Assembly (NCBI RefSeq): GCF_016587355.1 | Contig: NZ_BNJF01000001.1 | Location: 3,625,721 to 3,689,720, forward strand | DNA: 64,000 nt | Source of the DNA: Ktedonospora formicarum | GTDB taxonomy: Bacteria; Chloroflexota; Ktedonobacteria; Ktedonobacterales; Ktedonobacteraceae | Direction of reading: 5' to 3' | Part shown: one piece after another, positions 12,784-23,900 of the stretch | Numbering within the stretch: the first letter of the stretch is position 1 | Layout of the letters: each line of letters begins with the position of its first letter | Made by a program: the position numbers and the translations under genes | The notes under the pieces: model-generated | What the model was told of the DNA's origin: nothing | Seen by the model: only the letters and a program-made list of their open reading frames with translations | The model's database searches: none

Positions 12784-15700
12784 ATGACTGACGCGTCCAA
12801 AAAACTAGCCGATCTTACTCCCGAACAGAAGCGGGCGCTCTTAGAGCGCCTGCTACGCGAGAAGGCAGGCGCAAAAGCGGAACCGGAGTTTGCCCCTCTA
12901 TCACAGGGGCAGCGGGCGCTCTGGTTCCTCCATCGTCTTGCTCCTCAAAGCTCTGCTTATAACCTGCTGTATTCCGCACGCATCCAGGCGGTACTGGACA
13001 TCCCAGCCTTGCAGGCTGCCTTCCAGACCCTGGTACGGCGCTACCCGATTCTGACCGCCACCTACTCACTGCGAGATGGTGAGCCGGTGCATGTCTTTCG
13101 CCAGCAGCAGGAGATAAGCATCGAGCGTATTGATGCCACCGCCTGGAGCGAAGAGGCGCTCAAGCAACGTCTCGTCGAGGAGGGCAATCAGCCCTTCAAT
13201 CTTGAGCAAGGGCCAATGATGCGCATCCAGCTCTATCGGTGCTCGGACCAGGAGCATGTGCTCGCCCTCATCGTCCATCATATTTCCCTGGACTTCTGGT
13301 CGCTCGATATCCTGGTTGATGAACTGTACCTGCTCTACGCTGCTCGCGTCTCTGGCTCCAATGTGGCGCTTCCTGCCTCTGGGTCGTTTAGCGAGTATGT
13401 ACGCTGGCAGAGCGAGCTTATAGGCGGACCCGAGGGGGATCGCTCCTGGTCGTATTGGCGAGAGAAGCTCGCGGGTAATCTTCCGCTGCTCAATCTGCCG
13501 TTTGACCGCCCTCGTCCTCCTGTACAGACCTATCAAGGCTCTGTACATAGCGTTTCTTTTTCCCCAGAACTGACCGCAAGCTTGCGAGACCTGGCACGCT
13601 CAGAGAAAGTTACCCTCTTCACTGTTGTGTTGACGGCCTTCAAGATCCTGCTATCCCGTTATAGTCACCAGGATGATGTATTGGTGGGCACGCCCATGCT
13701 TGGGCGTACACGTACAGATCTGGAGAAGATCGTTGGTTACCTTGTTAACCCGGTCGCGCTACGCACAAGTTTGGAGGGCAACCCGGGCTTTCGGGAACTG
13801 TTGAATCGTGTTCGTGTGACCGTTAGCGAGGCGCTTGAACACCAGGACTATCCCTTTGCGGCAATTGTTGAGCGCTTGCAGCCTAAAAGAGATCCAAGCT
13901 ACTCGCCCATCTTTCAATCCCTCTTTATCTGGGATCGCCCACGAGTTCGTGACGAGAGCAATCTGGCCTTGCTCAGCCAAAACGGTCAAAATGGACTCAA
14001 TGGCGCTAATGGTCAGCACTCATCCATGCCCGCGCTCAAGCTTGAACCATATGTGATGGGACAGCAGGGCGCATCCTTTGACCTGACTTTGACCATCTTT
14101 GAGATGAATGGCGGACTCTCAGCCGACTTCCGCTATAACGTGGATCTCTTCGATGCCTCGACTATCGAGCGTATGGGACAACATCTGCTCACCCTGCTAG
14201 AAGGGATTGTGAAGCAGCCAGAGCAGGATATTCTGCGTTTACCTCTGTTAACCGAGGGGAGCGAGGACTCATCCTCGAAGAGTGGAATGCTACCGAGGCT
14301 TCCTATCCTGAGCAGGTAAACATCGCGCAACTCTTTGAGGAGCAGGCACGGCGCACGCCCGAGGCTGAAGCGCTCTGGTATGAGGGCACCTCTTTGAGTT
14401 ACTATGAGCTCAATCGGCGTGCTAATCTGCTTGCCAGGGATTTACAAGCGCGTGGTGTCGGAACCGATACCCTGGTAGGGGTGTGCATGGAGCGTTCGCT
14501 TGAGATGGTTGTAGCTCTATTGGGTGTCATCAAGGCCGGTGGAGCCTATGTTCCCCTTGATCCGAGCTACCCTCGGGAGCGACTGGCCTATATGCTTGAG
14601 GACGCTGCCGTTCCTGTTCTGCTTACACAAAATGCCCTCGTCGAGCGCTTGCCGCAGCTAGATGCTGAAGTGCTCACGCTTGATGCTGGCTGGGGCGCGG
14701 AGGCAAGCGAGGAGCTTCCCAATCCTGAGCGTGAGCTTACTCCCGATAATCTAATCTATATGATCTATACCTCGGGCTCGACTGGCAGGCCCAAGGGGGT
14801 GCTGAATACTCAGCGTGGCGTCTGTAACCGTATCTACTGGATGCAGCAGCGGTACAACGTGGGTGTGGGTGACCGTGTTTTGCAAAAGACGCCATTTAGC
14901 TTTGATGTTTCAGCCTGGGAATTCTTCTTGCCTCTCATTAGCGGCGCAAGCCTTGTACTGGCACGTCCTGGTGGGCAACAGGACGCGGCTTACCTTGCTC
15001 AACTCATTCAAGAGCAAAGCATCACAACGCTGCACTTTGTTCCCTCTATGCTTCATGCCTTCCTGTTAGAGCCTGATCTGGAGGAGCGTTGTCGTAGCAT
15101 CAAGCGTGTCATCTGTAGCGGTGAGGCTCTACCTGCCGAACTCCAGGAGCGCTTCTTTGCCCGCTTGAGCGCCGAGTTACATAACCTCTATGGTCCGACC
15201 GAGGCCGCTATCGACGTGACCGCATGGGCTTGCCAGCGTGATAATCGGGATTCTATAGTGCCTATTGGTCGCCCAATAGCCAATACGCAGATCTACATCC
15301 TGGATGAAGCGCAACAGCCAGTGCCTGTGAATGTCGTGGGTGAACTCTACATTGGTGGCGTCGGCGTCGCGCGTGGCTATCACCAGCGCCCTGAGCTGAC
15401 ACGTGAGCGATTTATTGATGATCCCTTTAGCAAGCGTGAGGGGGCACGACTCTTCCGCACTGGCGACTTGGCGCGCTTCCGTCCCGATGGCGCGATTGAG
15501 TTTCTGGGTCGCATTGACAACCAGGTCAAGATTCGTGGTTTCCGCATTGAATTGGAAGAGATTGAAGTAACCCTGAGCCAGCATGAACGTATCAAGGAGG
15601 TCATTGTCATCGCGCGCGAGGATATGCCAGGCAATAAGCGTCTGGTTGCTTATCTCGTACCTGATACTTTGACCAACCAGATCCCTTCAGTTTCCGATTC

Positions 15701-18248
15701 ACCTGTGCTCTCACCGCAAGAGGTTGGGCTACCGCTCGAAGAGTTGCGTGCCTATCTTGGGCAGCACTTACCATCGTACATGGTTCCATCTGCCTTCCTC
15801 TTTCTGAAGTCGCTACCACTTACACCAAACGGCAAGGTTGATCGCAAGGCCTTGCCTGCGCCAGATAGTGAGCGCCCTGAATTGGAAGCTCAGTTTGTCT
15901 CGCCCCGCACTCCTGTTGAGCAAAAGTTAGCTGCGATCTGGACTGAAGTATTGGGCCTTAATCGTGTTGGTATACATGACAATTTCTTTGATCTGGGTGG
16001 TGCCTCTATCCAGAGCCTGGAAATTATCGCGAAAGCCAAAGAGGCTGGCTATGAACTGGCGCTGGAAAAGCTCTTCGAGTTTCAGACCATTGCCGAACTT
16101 GCAAGCGTTATTGAGAGTGAGCGAGGTGTTTCTCAGACCACTGTGATAGAGTCCACGCCAACCGCTTCAGAGGATACAAGCGAGCAAGAACTGGATGAGC
16201 CCCAACCTGCGATGCGGGACGAGGTACAGCCTGCCCTGGAAAACACGATTATCGAGAGCCTGGGTACCTACTTACCACCTAAGATCGTAACCTCGGATGA
16301 ACTCATTGCGGGATGCGCCAAGCCGATACGCTTCCCCTTCGCGCGCCTGACAGGTATCAAATCGCGTCGTATGGCGGGCGAAACCGAGTTCTCCATCGAC
16401 ATCGCTCGTCAGGCTGTCGCCGACTGTCTTGCCAAGTCAAAGTACAACCCGGAAGACATTGATATGATTGTCAGTGGGAGCATCTCACGCTGCGATGGCC
16501 CTGACTTTCATTTCACCTTTGAGCCGAGCACGGCTGTGCGTTTGAAGCGCATCTTTGGTCTCACGAATGCTATTGCCTTTGACATTGATAATGCCTGTAC
16601 CGGCCTCTTTACGGCTATCAATATTGTCGATTCCTTTATCAAGGCAGGCCTGATCCGTCGGGGGCTGGCAGTTAGCGGTGAGTACATTTCACATCTGGCA
16701 GTGACCGCGCAGAAGGAGCTTGAAGGCTTTATGGACTCGCGCCTACCCTGCCTGACAGTGGGTGATGGAGGTGCGGCGGTTATCCTTGAGCGCTCACCAA
16801 ATCAGGAGGTTGGCTTCCACGAATTTGAGATGTTCTCACTTGGTCACTATAGCCGCGACTGTATTGGTAAGATTACGGACCGCGAGCATGGCGGCGCGAT
16901 TATGTATACCGACGCCGTGAATGTTTCAGCGGTGAACATGAAGTACGCTGTGGCTCATGCCGCTAACGTGATTGCGCGCTCCGGCTGGCCTAATGACGCC
17001 TTTCAACATATTATTATTCACCAGACCTCGAACACGACTATTCGCGATGCAGCACGTGAGATCAACAAATACTTCGGCAAAGAGGTTTGTACCCAGGAGA
17101 ACGTTATCAACAATATCGCCGAGCGCGGCAACACAGCGACAACGACGCATATGATCGCCATCGCGGATCATATTCGCTCAAATCGTATTCAGACTGGTGA
17201 TAACGCGGTCCTGGGCATTACCGGTTCGGGTGCGACCATCGGGGCGGCTCTTTACACCTTTGATGATCTGCCTGACCGTATTCGCCGCGTAGAGGCTGGC
17301 GAGAAAATTGAGAAAGTTCCGGCAGAGCCACGCCATACTGTCCCATTGCTTCCTCCAACGCGGCGTATTCGTGTAGAGAGTATTGGTACGCTGGCTCCTG
17401 ATGCTCCTGTTAAGAAGGAGGCGCTAGAACTTGTCAATGCCGCCGCAACAAACTGTCTTGCTGAATCATCTTATGAGCGCGGCGATATCGATTTGATGAT
17501 CCATGCCGGTGTTTACCGTGACGAGTTCCTGAGTGAGCCCGCTCTGGCAGCCCTCAGTCAGGGGGACCTCAAAATCAATGATGCCATCGAGACACCGGCG
17601 GACAAGAAAACCTTTGTTTTCGATCTCTTTAATAGCTCTATTGGCTTCCTCAATGCCTGCTATACAGCTATTGGTATGATTAAGGCGCAGAAGGTTAGTA
17701 ATGCTCTGATTATGGCCTCAGAAATCGAGAATAACAGCGAACATGAGCCCGACAATCTTCTGGGTATCGAGGAGACCGGTTCAGCCTTGATTCTTGATGA
17801 GAGCCCCGATGGTAAAACTGGTTTCGGAAACTTCGTTTTCAAGTATTTTACGGATTATGTAGAGTCTGTAGATACACATACTGCTTTCCGTAATGGAAAG
17901 ATGGTTCTCGATATCAACAGAGATCCCAGGCAGCAAGAGTACTATCTGGCCTGCATTCAGGAGACGGTACTGGAATTGCTTCAACGAGAGCAACTCGACC
18001 TTGAGCGGATCAAGGTTATCTTGCCGCCACAGATCTCTTCTGGCTTCATCACTGATCTTGGGCAGGTGCTTAATGTTAGCGATGATCGGCTGGTCAATGT
18101 TCATGCGGAACGCGACCTTTTTACCTCATCGTTGCCATATGCACTCCAACAGGTACGGCAACAGCAACTGGCTCGTCCTGGTGATATCGGCCTGATCATT
18201 TCGGTGGGCGCGGGTATCCAGATTGGATGCGCAACCTACTACTTCTAA
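12784..18248 (+). CDS. NRPS: C-A(Ser)-PCP-KASIII-KASIII-like, one frameshift
   Basis: Starts 5 bp after the PKS gene. An N-terminal docking helix (LTPEQKRALLERLL) matches the PKS tail. The condensation domain has HHISLDFWS, a form seen at PKS-NRPS junctions. The frame breaks in GGGG at 14256-14259; the new frame reads LILEEWNATEASYPEQ, so the open frames 12784-14319 and 14394-18248 are one gene. The adenylation domain (YTSGSTGRPKG, NLYGPTEAA) has specificity residues D-V-W-H-I-S-L-I-D, matching serine codes. PCP Ser codon is 16005 (DLGGAS). Two KASIII-fold domains follow. The first (from about 16245) has Cys at 16596 (NACTG), His at 17019 (IHQTSN) and Asn at 17130 (RGNTAT). The second (about 17360-18246) has Ser, Pro and Asp at the matching positions. 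No thioesterase or reductase domain ends the protein. Confidence 0.9.
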
Positions 18249-18321
18249 GCACCGCGAGGCGGTGCATCCGGGCATGGCAGAAGAAGGGTATGCGCATTCG
18301 GATAGATGCAAGTACCCTTCT
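18249..18321 (+). promoter_or_regulatory. Two intercistronic hairpins before thioesterase gene
   Basis: Directly after the NRPS stop lies GCACCGC-GAG-GCGGTGC (18249-18265). A second stem, AGAAGGGTA / TACCCTTCT, spans 18282-18321. Neither has a U run, so they may tune or process the message between the NRPS and the thioesterase rather than end it. Confidence 0.45.
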
Positions 18322-18355
18322 CATGTTTCGGTATCACCAATATTAAGGAGGCTGC

Positions 18356-19114
18356 ATGATAATCAGCCCTGAGCATCAGGCATGGATAACGTCGACACGT
18401 GGCGAGGATGTGCGCTTGCGTCTCTTCTGCTTTCCCTATGCTGGAGGTGGTGTTGCTCACTATCGCCGCTGGTTTGAACAACTACCCACCTCAATAGATG
18501 TTTGCCCAATTCATCTACCGGGCCGGGAGCAGCGTATCGGCGAGGCTGCTTTTACCTCTATGGGCGAACTGGTAACCACTCTCGTCGAGGTGTTGTTGCC
18601 TTATTTGCATGAGCCATTTGCCTTCTTCGGGCATAGCATGGGTGGGTTAATTGCCTATGCTTTGACCCGTAGGCTGGAGGCGGAGTCGCTTCCTCTGCCC
18701 CGCCATCTCTGCATATCTGCGCTGAAAGCTCCACATCTGCTGTCAAACAGGGAGCCAATCCATGATCTTCCTGAGGCTGAGTTTCTGCGTTCTGTCTATC
18801 GCCTGGGGGGCACACCGCTGGCGGTGTTGCAAAATCAGGAACTGTTGGATCTGATTTTACCTACGTTGCGTGCTGATTTCACGCTTTACGAAACGTATAC
18901 GCCCTTCAATGATTTGCCTTTGCCCTGCCCTATTGCCGTCTATGGTGGTGCACAGGATACACTTGTCAGCCTTGTGGACTTGGAGGGTTGGCGGCAACAC
19001 ACCAGCGCCGAGTTTCTTGTACGCCATTTGTCTGGTGATCATTTCTATATCCATTCGGCGCAAATACAACTTTTGCGCTTCCTTGAGCATGATCTGAGGG
19101 CGGTGCTTGCGTAG
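18356..19114 (+). CDS. Type II (editing) thioesterase
   Basis: An alpha/beta hydrolase of 252 aa, the usual size for free-standing thioesterases beside PKS/NRPS genes. It has the nucleophile elbow GHSMGG, the opening motif FCFPYAGGG, an Asp in YGGAQDTLV and a catalytic His in GDHFYI. AAGGAGG stands 6 nt before the ATG. Family role: hydrolyse misprimed or stalled acyl groups from carrier proteins. As the assembly line has no terminal thioesterase domain, this enzyme could also take part in release, which is inference. Confidence 0.92.
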   Translation: MIISPEHQAWITSTRGEDVRLRLFCFPYAGGGVAHYRRWFEQLPTSIDVCPIHLPGREQRIGEAAFTSMGELVTTLVEVLLPYLHEPFAFFGHSMGGLIAYALTRRLEAESLPLPRHLCISALKAPHLLSNREPIHDLPEAEFLRSVYRLGGTPLAVLQNQELLDLILPTLRADFTLYETYTPFNDLPLPCPIAVYGGAQDTLVSLVDLEGWRQHTSAEFLVRHLSGDHFYIHSAQIQLLRFLEHDLRAVLA

Positions 19115-19239
19115 AACCACCCTCGGATTTCTCTAGCGCGTGATTTCAAGCACCCTTCTAAAATACCTTCCGCTTTTGCCGTCTCCAAAAAGAATAGCGG
19201 CTTAAGTTGCCCTGTGTACGTGAAGGAGTAGAGGATCGC

Positions 19240-20790
19240 ATGAAATCACCGCTCAATTTACGTTGTTATGTGCGCGACGAGCGCATTCTTTATCAAGCAG
19301 ATGCTATAGACGCTCTGTTCGCGGCATTAACGCGCCAGGGATATTATCTCGTCTCCGAGGAAGAGTTCGAGCCCTCGTTTCGTGTCTGGTGGAGCGCTAT
19401 GCGCACACGCCCAGAACGCCTTGAAGACTTGCCTTCTGAGCGCCAGCGCCTCCTGCTTCATCTGCGCCAGAGTGGTCTCTCCTCCCAGTTCCGGCGCAAT
19501 CTGGGGCTCTATCTGGCTCTGCAAGAGGCTCATTTTACCTGTCGCGCCTATCATGGTGAGCACCTCTTCGCCTTCGATCTCGATCTTGCTCCACGTCAGC
19601 ACTCTGGCGTGCCTCTGATTATGGTGAGTGTAGAGCCAGAATATCTCACTGCTGGTCATGGTGAAACCGCTGAGAAGATGCATGACCTCTGGCTGGACGT
19701 GCTCAAGGCTATCTATCAACACTTGCGACCTCTCTATGGCTGGGTTCACGATGCCGACTTTGATCGCCCTGGCTTCGGCTGGGCTCTGGAGATAGATCCT
19801 GAGCATCTTGAGGAGCGTACTCCTCTGGATTCTGTCTTGCGCGCGGATGCTAGTATGGGGCATCTGCGCTTCCTCTCGCTGGTGAATGTACTTGGTCCTA
19901 ATTTGGTTGAGCGGTATGGACGAGCGCGGGTGCTGGCTACTCCTGCCTGGCACATTGAGGAGATGGAGGATGGTGGCGTGCTTCTCTTACCTGAGCCTTT
20001 TTCCTGGGATTATGTGCCTGTCTGGCGTGAGGCTGAGCAGCACCTTGATCTCTCACCTGCTGAAAGTTTTACCGTTGCGCACCTTGCAACCGTATTGAAG
20101 CAGCATGGTTTGCTAAAGCATCTTACGGTTACGCAACTGGTGAAAGCCACGGCTAGCAATTGCCTCTTCGATGTGCTGGCTGCGCTCATACCACAGCGTT
20201 ATGTAACTGTGAGACGTTACCATCACTATAGTGAGGAGGATTATACACGCCTGATACACAAACTGGCCCGGGTCGTGGGTAAACAATGGCAGCCTGAGCA
20301 GGTACACACCTTCTTTATGCCAGATCAGGCCCTGATCGAGTTTGAGAGCGATGAGGAGTCTTTCTATTGGCGTTTCAAGCGCTCACCTGGGGATGCCGGG
20401 CTTGCCCCTGGTTTTCTTGAGCATCTCCATCATCTCGCCAAATCCCATCTGTGCGGTATGTTCCTGCCCCTACGCAGCAGGGGCAGCGCTCTGGCGTACT
20501 TCTTCCTGCCTGCGGATGTCTGGCAAGAGCTTGAGTCTATGCTGCCCCGTCTGCGGAGTGGCTGGCCTGATCCTCGCGTGCTCTCTACCCTTTTTCCACA
20601 CTTTACCCTCTCCGAGCGGAAACAAATCTGCGCTTATGCGGAAGCAACTGCACAAACCACAACAACGGCAGAGAGTCAGGTGTCCAACAGGGGAGATTCG
20701 CCCCAGAGTCTTATACGCCTCTGTCAAGCGTGTTCGACTTGCCATCTGGAGCGGTGTCGCATGATAAGTGAGCCACTCCGAGAATTGTAG
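19240..20790 (+). CDS. Unrecognised 517-aa protein at end of the PKS/NRPS cluster
   Basis: I do not recognise the family. The start chosen is the ATG at 19240 (MKSPLN), preceded by AAGGAG at 19223-19228; an in-frame upstream start (19207) lacks this site. The protein is soluble, with no signal or membrane segment, and is rich in His, Trp and Arg. A central acidic segment reads HDADFDRPGFGWALEIDPE. The tail has a cluster of Cys (CQACSTCHLERC) that could bind a metal. It lies 125 bp after the thioesterase on the same strand, and the next gene converges, so it is probably the last gene of the cluster. Resistance, tailoring or an unrelated role are all possible. Confidence 0.75.
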   Translation: MKSPLNLRCYVRDERILYQADAIDALFAALTRQGYYLVSEEEFEPSFRVWWSAMRTRPERLEDLPSERQRLLLHLRQSGLSSQFRRNLGLYLALQEAHFTCRAYHGEHLFAFDLDLAPRQHSGVPLIMVSVEPEYLTAGHGETAEKMHDLWLDVLKAIYQHLRPLYGWVHDADFDRPGFGWALEIDPEHLEERTPLDSVLRADASMGHLRFLSLVNVLGPNLVERYGRARVLATPAWHIEEMEDGGVLLLPEPFSWDYVPVWREAEQHLDLSPAESFTVAHLATVLKQHGLLKHLTVTQLVKATASNCLFDVLAALIPQRYVTVRRYHHYSEEDYTRLIHKLARVVGKQWQPEQVHTFFMPDQALIEFESDEESFYWRFKRSPGDAGLAPGFLEHLHHLAKSHLCGMFLPLRSRGSALAYFFLPADVWQELESMLPRLRSGWPDPRVLSTLFPHFTLSERKQICAYAEATAQTTTTAESQVSNRGDSPQSLIRLCQACSTCHLERCRMISEPLREL

Positions 20791-20808
20791 GGAGGCAGGT
20801 TGAGCTAG

Positions 20809-21549
20809 CTAGCGAGCGGGTGGGCGAATATCGCCGGGTTGTCCTGGATAGCGTGCCAGACCTGTGCCAGGGCCTATTTTCTCTATAGGCAGAGGCAATC
20901 TCTGCGCCTTGTAGTCTAGCGCCCGGTAAAGAAGGTCTGTCACCGCATCTAGATCAAGCACACCACTATTAACTATCACATCATACAGTGTCGCATCGTT
21001 GGTCTGGCGTCGATACTGAGCTTGTAGGTAGCGTTCTCGGTCATGATCCTTCATCTGGACGCGCCCCTCCGCCTCGCTCTGGCTCAACCCCTCGCGCTGC
21101 ATCACATAGCGCACACGCAATTCAGCAGGCGCGACGATACGTGTATGAAGGACATCACGGCGGTTTGCTAGCAGCACCTGCGATCCTCGTCCAACAATAA
21201 CGACATGCCCGCGTGTGACCGCTGCCTCGACAACCTTGGTCAGCGCCTCTCGATAGAGCCGCATATTCGTCAGCAATGGAGATGTCTCCATTGCGAACAT
21301 TGCGGGCTGCAAGACACGCATGCTATCAATCAGATAGTGGACCAACGATTCGGCGCGTTCGTCGTGCTCTTCTGCCTCTAGTTCGCTGATACCAAGCTCT
21401 TGTGCGATACGAACCAGGATTTCATGATCAACTAGCTCCCAGCCCAGGCGTTGAGCCAGGCGCTGGGCTACCTCACCGCCTCCACTTCCATACTCACGCG
21501 AGACTGTTACCGCGCGCATATGCGCGATTTCTGGATGTCTTTCGTCCAT
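20809..21549 (-). CDS. Cytidylate kinase-like family protein
   Basis: A 246-aa P-loop kinase of the cytidylate kinase-like group. The N-terminus has the P-loop variant SREYGSGGGEVAQ followed by LVDHEIL. A later segment, VIVGRGSQVLL, and an Arg-rich lid (KDHDRERYLQ) are typical. These proteins phosphorylate nucleotides or act as small-molecule kinases; the real substrate is not shown by sequence. AAAGGAAG lies upstream of the ATG; an internal Met at residue 11 is an alternative start. The gene converges on the PKS/NRPS cluster and is separated from it by 18 bp. Confidence 0.85.
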   Translation of the reverse strand: MDERHPEIAHMRAVTVSREYGSGGGEVAQRLAQRLGWELVDHEILVRIAQELGISELEAEEHDERAESLVHYLIDSMRVLQPAMFAMETSPLLTNMRLYREALTKVVEAAVTRGHVVIVGRGSQVLLANRRDVLHTRIVAPAELRVRYVMQREGLSQSEAEGRVQMKDHDRERYLQAQYRRQTNDATLYDVIVNSGVLDLDAVTDLLYRALDYKAQRLPLPIEKIGPGTGLARYPGQPGDIRPPAR

Positions 21550-21904
21550 AAGAGATACCGCTTCCTTTCACCTGCCAGCATACAGCGACCAGAAGCGCCA
21601 ACCTTCAAGTGAGGGTTAGTGCTTACCAGCCAGAACTCAGCGACGGTGGCGATACATTCCTAGAGCATGTTTCTGTGTTGCTTGCCATAAAAAGCATTTG
21701 CCAACGCCGCCTGAGCGGCGGCTAGCTTCGCCACCACCTGCTTCCACTTCAGGCTGAGTGTGTATGGTGCGACGTTTGAGCATATCAAGTGGCTGTGCTC
21801 AGGCAAATGAATGGCATGACATGATAGAAAATGGTTTACTTCCTTTGATAATAGCACGAAGGAGGCGGCACAAACGCTTCTTGTGATGCCTCTCGCCCGC
21901 CAAA
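21550..21904. other. Intergenic region without credible gene
   Basis: A 65-codon minus-strand frame (21660-21857) ends in AKLAAAQAALANAF, but it has no clear ribosome-binding site and no recognisable family. A short GC hairpin (CCGC-CTGA-GCGG) lies near 21706. Nothing else is supported. Confidence 0.4.
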
Positions 21905-22882
21905 TCAGGCTTGAGGACGTTCACCTAAGGCACTAACAAGATGGCAGAGCCCACAGAAATCGCGATCTTGTAGGTCTTCAATAAGCTCGCTATATAAGTA
22001 GTCATACTCAAAATCTTCTAGTGGATAAGAAGAGTGGAGAAAGGTGCTAAGCCGTTGATAGAGCACTCCCACCTGTCGTACAAAACTATAGTGGAGGCTG
22101 GTGCCATAAGAAACATCAAGTGTATGCGTTTGCAAGCGCACGTTCTGATAACCTGTCGTGCGTAGCCAGGGAGCGAGGCAATGCGTAATGCCCATAAAGC
22201 GCTGGTAGGCGAAGTGTAACAGGCCATCAAAAGCCTCCATATCTTTTGTATCTCCTTCGTGCATCTGTTGGTCTATGGCATAGAATGAGTGCTCATGCTC
22301 ACGTAATGCTCCTCCTATATCCATTGCCAGATCCTCAAAGGCGAAGCTATTGGTCACAGGTATTGCGGCTTCGGTCCAGCGTAGCAGGCCACCTGGATGG
22401 CAGAACGTGAAGAGATGTCGGAGCAAGTCGGGGTACACAATATCTAGCAAGCATTCACTTATAAAGGCCAGATTGACCAGATCAAAGCTTTCAGGCTCGA
22501 TAATGTTCTCATCAAGAGTATTCATATCCTGAACGAGAAAACGCGCATTACGTAACTGCCCCTCTGCCGCTTGCCGTGTGGCATACGCGATGACCTGAGG
22601 ATCTTTGTCTATGCCAACGACCTCCATATCAGGATAGGTACTCGCCAGGTCGAGCGCCCATATTCCACAACCGCATCCAATATCAAGTACACGGCGAATG
22701 TGTGCCAGGCCTGGCACACCAGGCAGCAGCCCACCTATTGTGGTGCGTATCTTGTGATGCTGAAGCAATTGGCGTGCCATCTCCACATCATCCACGGGTG
22801 AGGATTCGCCTTCGCTCTTCCCTTCCATGATTAGCTGTCGCTGATACTCACGCTCTTGATAGTGAAAAGCCGATGTCTGCAT
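21905..22882 (-). CDS. SAM-dependent class I methyltransferase
   Basis: Rossmann-fold methyltransferase of 325 aa. Motif I is VLDIGCGCGIWALDLA, followed by the acidic residue of motif II in VVGIDKDP and motif III-like FLVQDMNTL. The C-terminal half is long and probably binds the acceptor, which is unknown. The frame opens 35 codons earlier (22987), but GGAGG at 22889-22893 lies 6 nt before the ATG at 22882 (MQTSAFHYQERE), which sets that start. It stands alone between the kinase and the ABC transporter operon; no pathway partner is evident. Confidence 0.88.
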   Translation of the reverse strand: MQTSAFHYQEREYQRQLIMEGKSEGESSPVDDVEMARQLLQHHKIRTTIGGLLPGVPGLAHIRRVLDIGCGCGIWALDLASTYPDMEVVGIDKDPQVIAYATRQAAEGQLRNARFLVQDMNTLDENIIEPESFDLVNLAFISECLLDIVYPDLLRHLFTFCHPGGLLRWTEAAIPVTNSFAFEDLAMDIGGALREHEHSFYAIDQQMHEGDTKDMEAFDGLLHFAYQRFMGITHCLAPWLRTTGYQNVRLQTHTLDVSYGTSLHYSFVRQVGVLYQRLSTFLHSSYPLEDFEYDYLYSELIEDLQDRDFCGLCHLVSALGERPQA

Positions 22883-23066
22883 CTCCATCCTCCAAAGGCA
22901 TAGTTTGTTGTGTAAGTATGAGAGCCATGCGTATTGTGATATTACGCATTTGTGGCTCTCTACTTTATCCATACCTTCCTGGTACACAAAAGCGGAAGAT
23001 GGGTTGGCATCTATGAGATTATTGCCTCGGCAATTGCATATATCGATGTGGCTAAGAAAACATGGA

Positions 23067-23888
23067 TTAGCCCTTTAGACCCCCGCTTACGCCTTTGACG
23101 AAGAAGCGCGAGACGACCGTATAGAGAAGAACGGCGGGAAGCGCGTAGAGCATGGCGTAGGCGGCAAGTTGTCCATAATCGACCTGTCCATAGGCTCCAA
23201 AGAAGGTAAAAATGTGGACCGAAGCTGGAAGCAGGTCGGTACTTTGGAGAATGATGAGCGGCACAAAGAAGTTTGTCCAGGCTCCCAGGAAACTCCATAC
23301 GCCAACCACAGCGATCCCAGGTGCTGCCAGCGGGAGCAGAATATGCACAAACGAGCCCAGAATCGAAGCCCCATCGATCCAGGCTGCCTCCTCAAGTTCC
23401 AGAGGTACTGCGTCAAGAAAGTTCTTCATCAGCCAGATACTGAAAGGAAGCGAACTGGCGGTAAAGAAGAGTATGCAGCCCAGAAGCGTGTCTTGCAGAT
23501 TCAGGAAGGTATACATGGCATAGAGTGGCGTTACCAGCGCCAGGAGTGGTAGCGCGCTGGTGAAGAGGATGAAGTACATAATCTGCGCCTTGAATGGGAA
23601 CTGGTAGCGTGAAAGAGGATATGCCGCCAGCCCCGAGAGCAAAATCACTAATACCATCGTGCAGACAGCCATAATCAGGCTATTCGCGAATGGTTGAAGC
23701 ACCAAACCATCGTTGATGATATCAAAATAATTGCTCAAGGTCACAATCGAGGGCAACTCTAGCAGGAGCGAGGCTTTAGGATTAATACTTGCCAGAATCG
23801 GCCAGAGCAGCGGTATCAAAAACAGTAGGCCCAGAATTGTCAGGATCAGGTACAGAAATGATGGGATAATAATACGACGCACGACCAT
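23067..23888 (-). CDS. Carbohydrate ABC transporter permease (MalG/UgpE type)
   Basis: A 273-aa inner-membrane protein with six hydrophobic segments. The cytoplasmic EAA loop (EEAAWIDGASILGSF) couples the permease to the ATPase. Third gene of a minus-strand operon, 12 bp after the first permease. Family role: the second subunit of the heterodimeric channel that imports sugars or glycerol-phosphate-like solutes. Confidence 0.93.
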   Translation of the reverse strand: MVVRRIIIPSFLYLILTILGLLFLIPLLWPILASINPKASLLLELPSIVTLSNYFDIINDGLVLQPFANSLIMAVCTMVLVILLSGLAAYPLSRYQFPFKAQIMYFILFTSALPLLALVTPLYAMYTFLNLQDTLLGCILFFTASSLPFSIWLMKNFLDAVPLELEEAAWIDGASILGSFVHILLPLAAPGIAVVGVWSFLGAWTNFFVPLIILQSTDLLPASVHIFTFFGAYGQVDYGQLAAYAMLYALPAVLLYTVVSRFFVKGVSGGLKG

Positions 23889-23900
23889 ACTGGACCTCCT

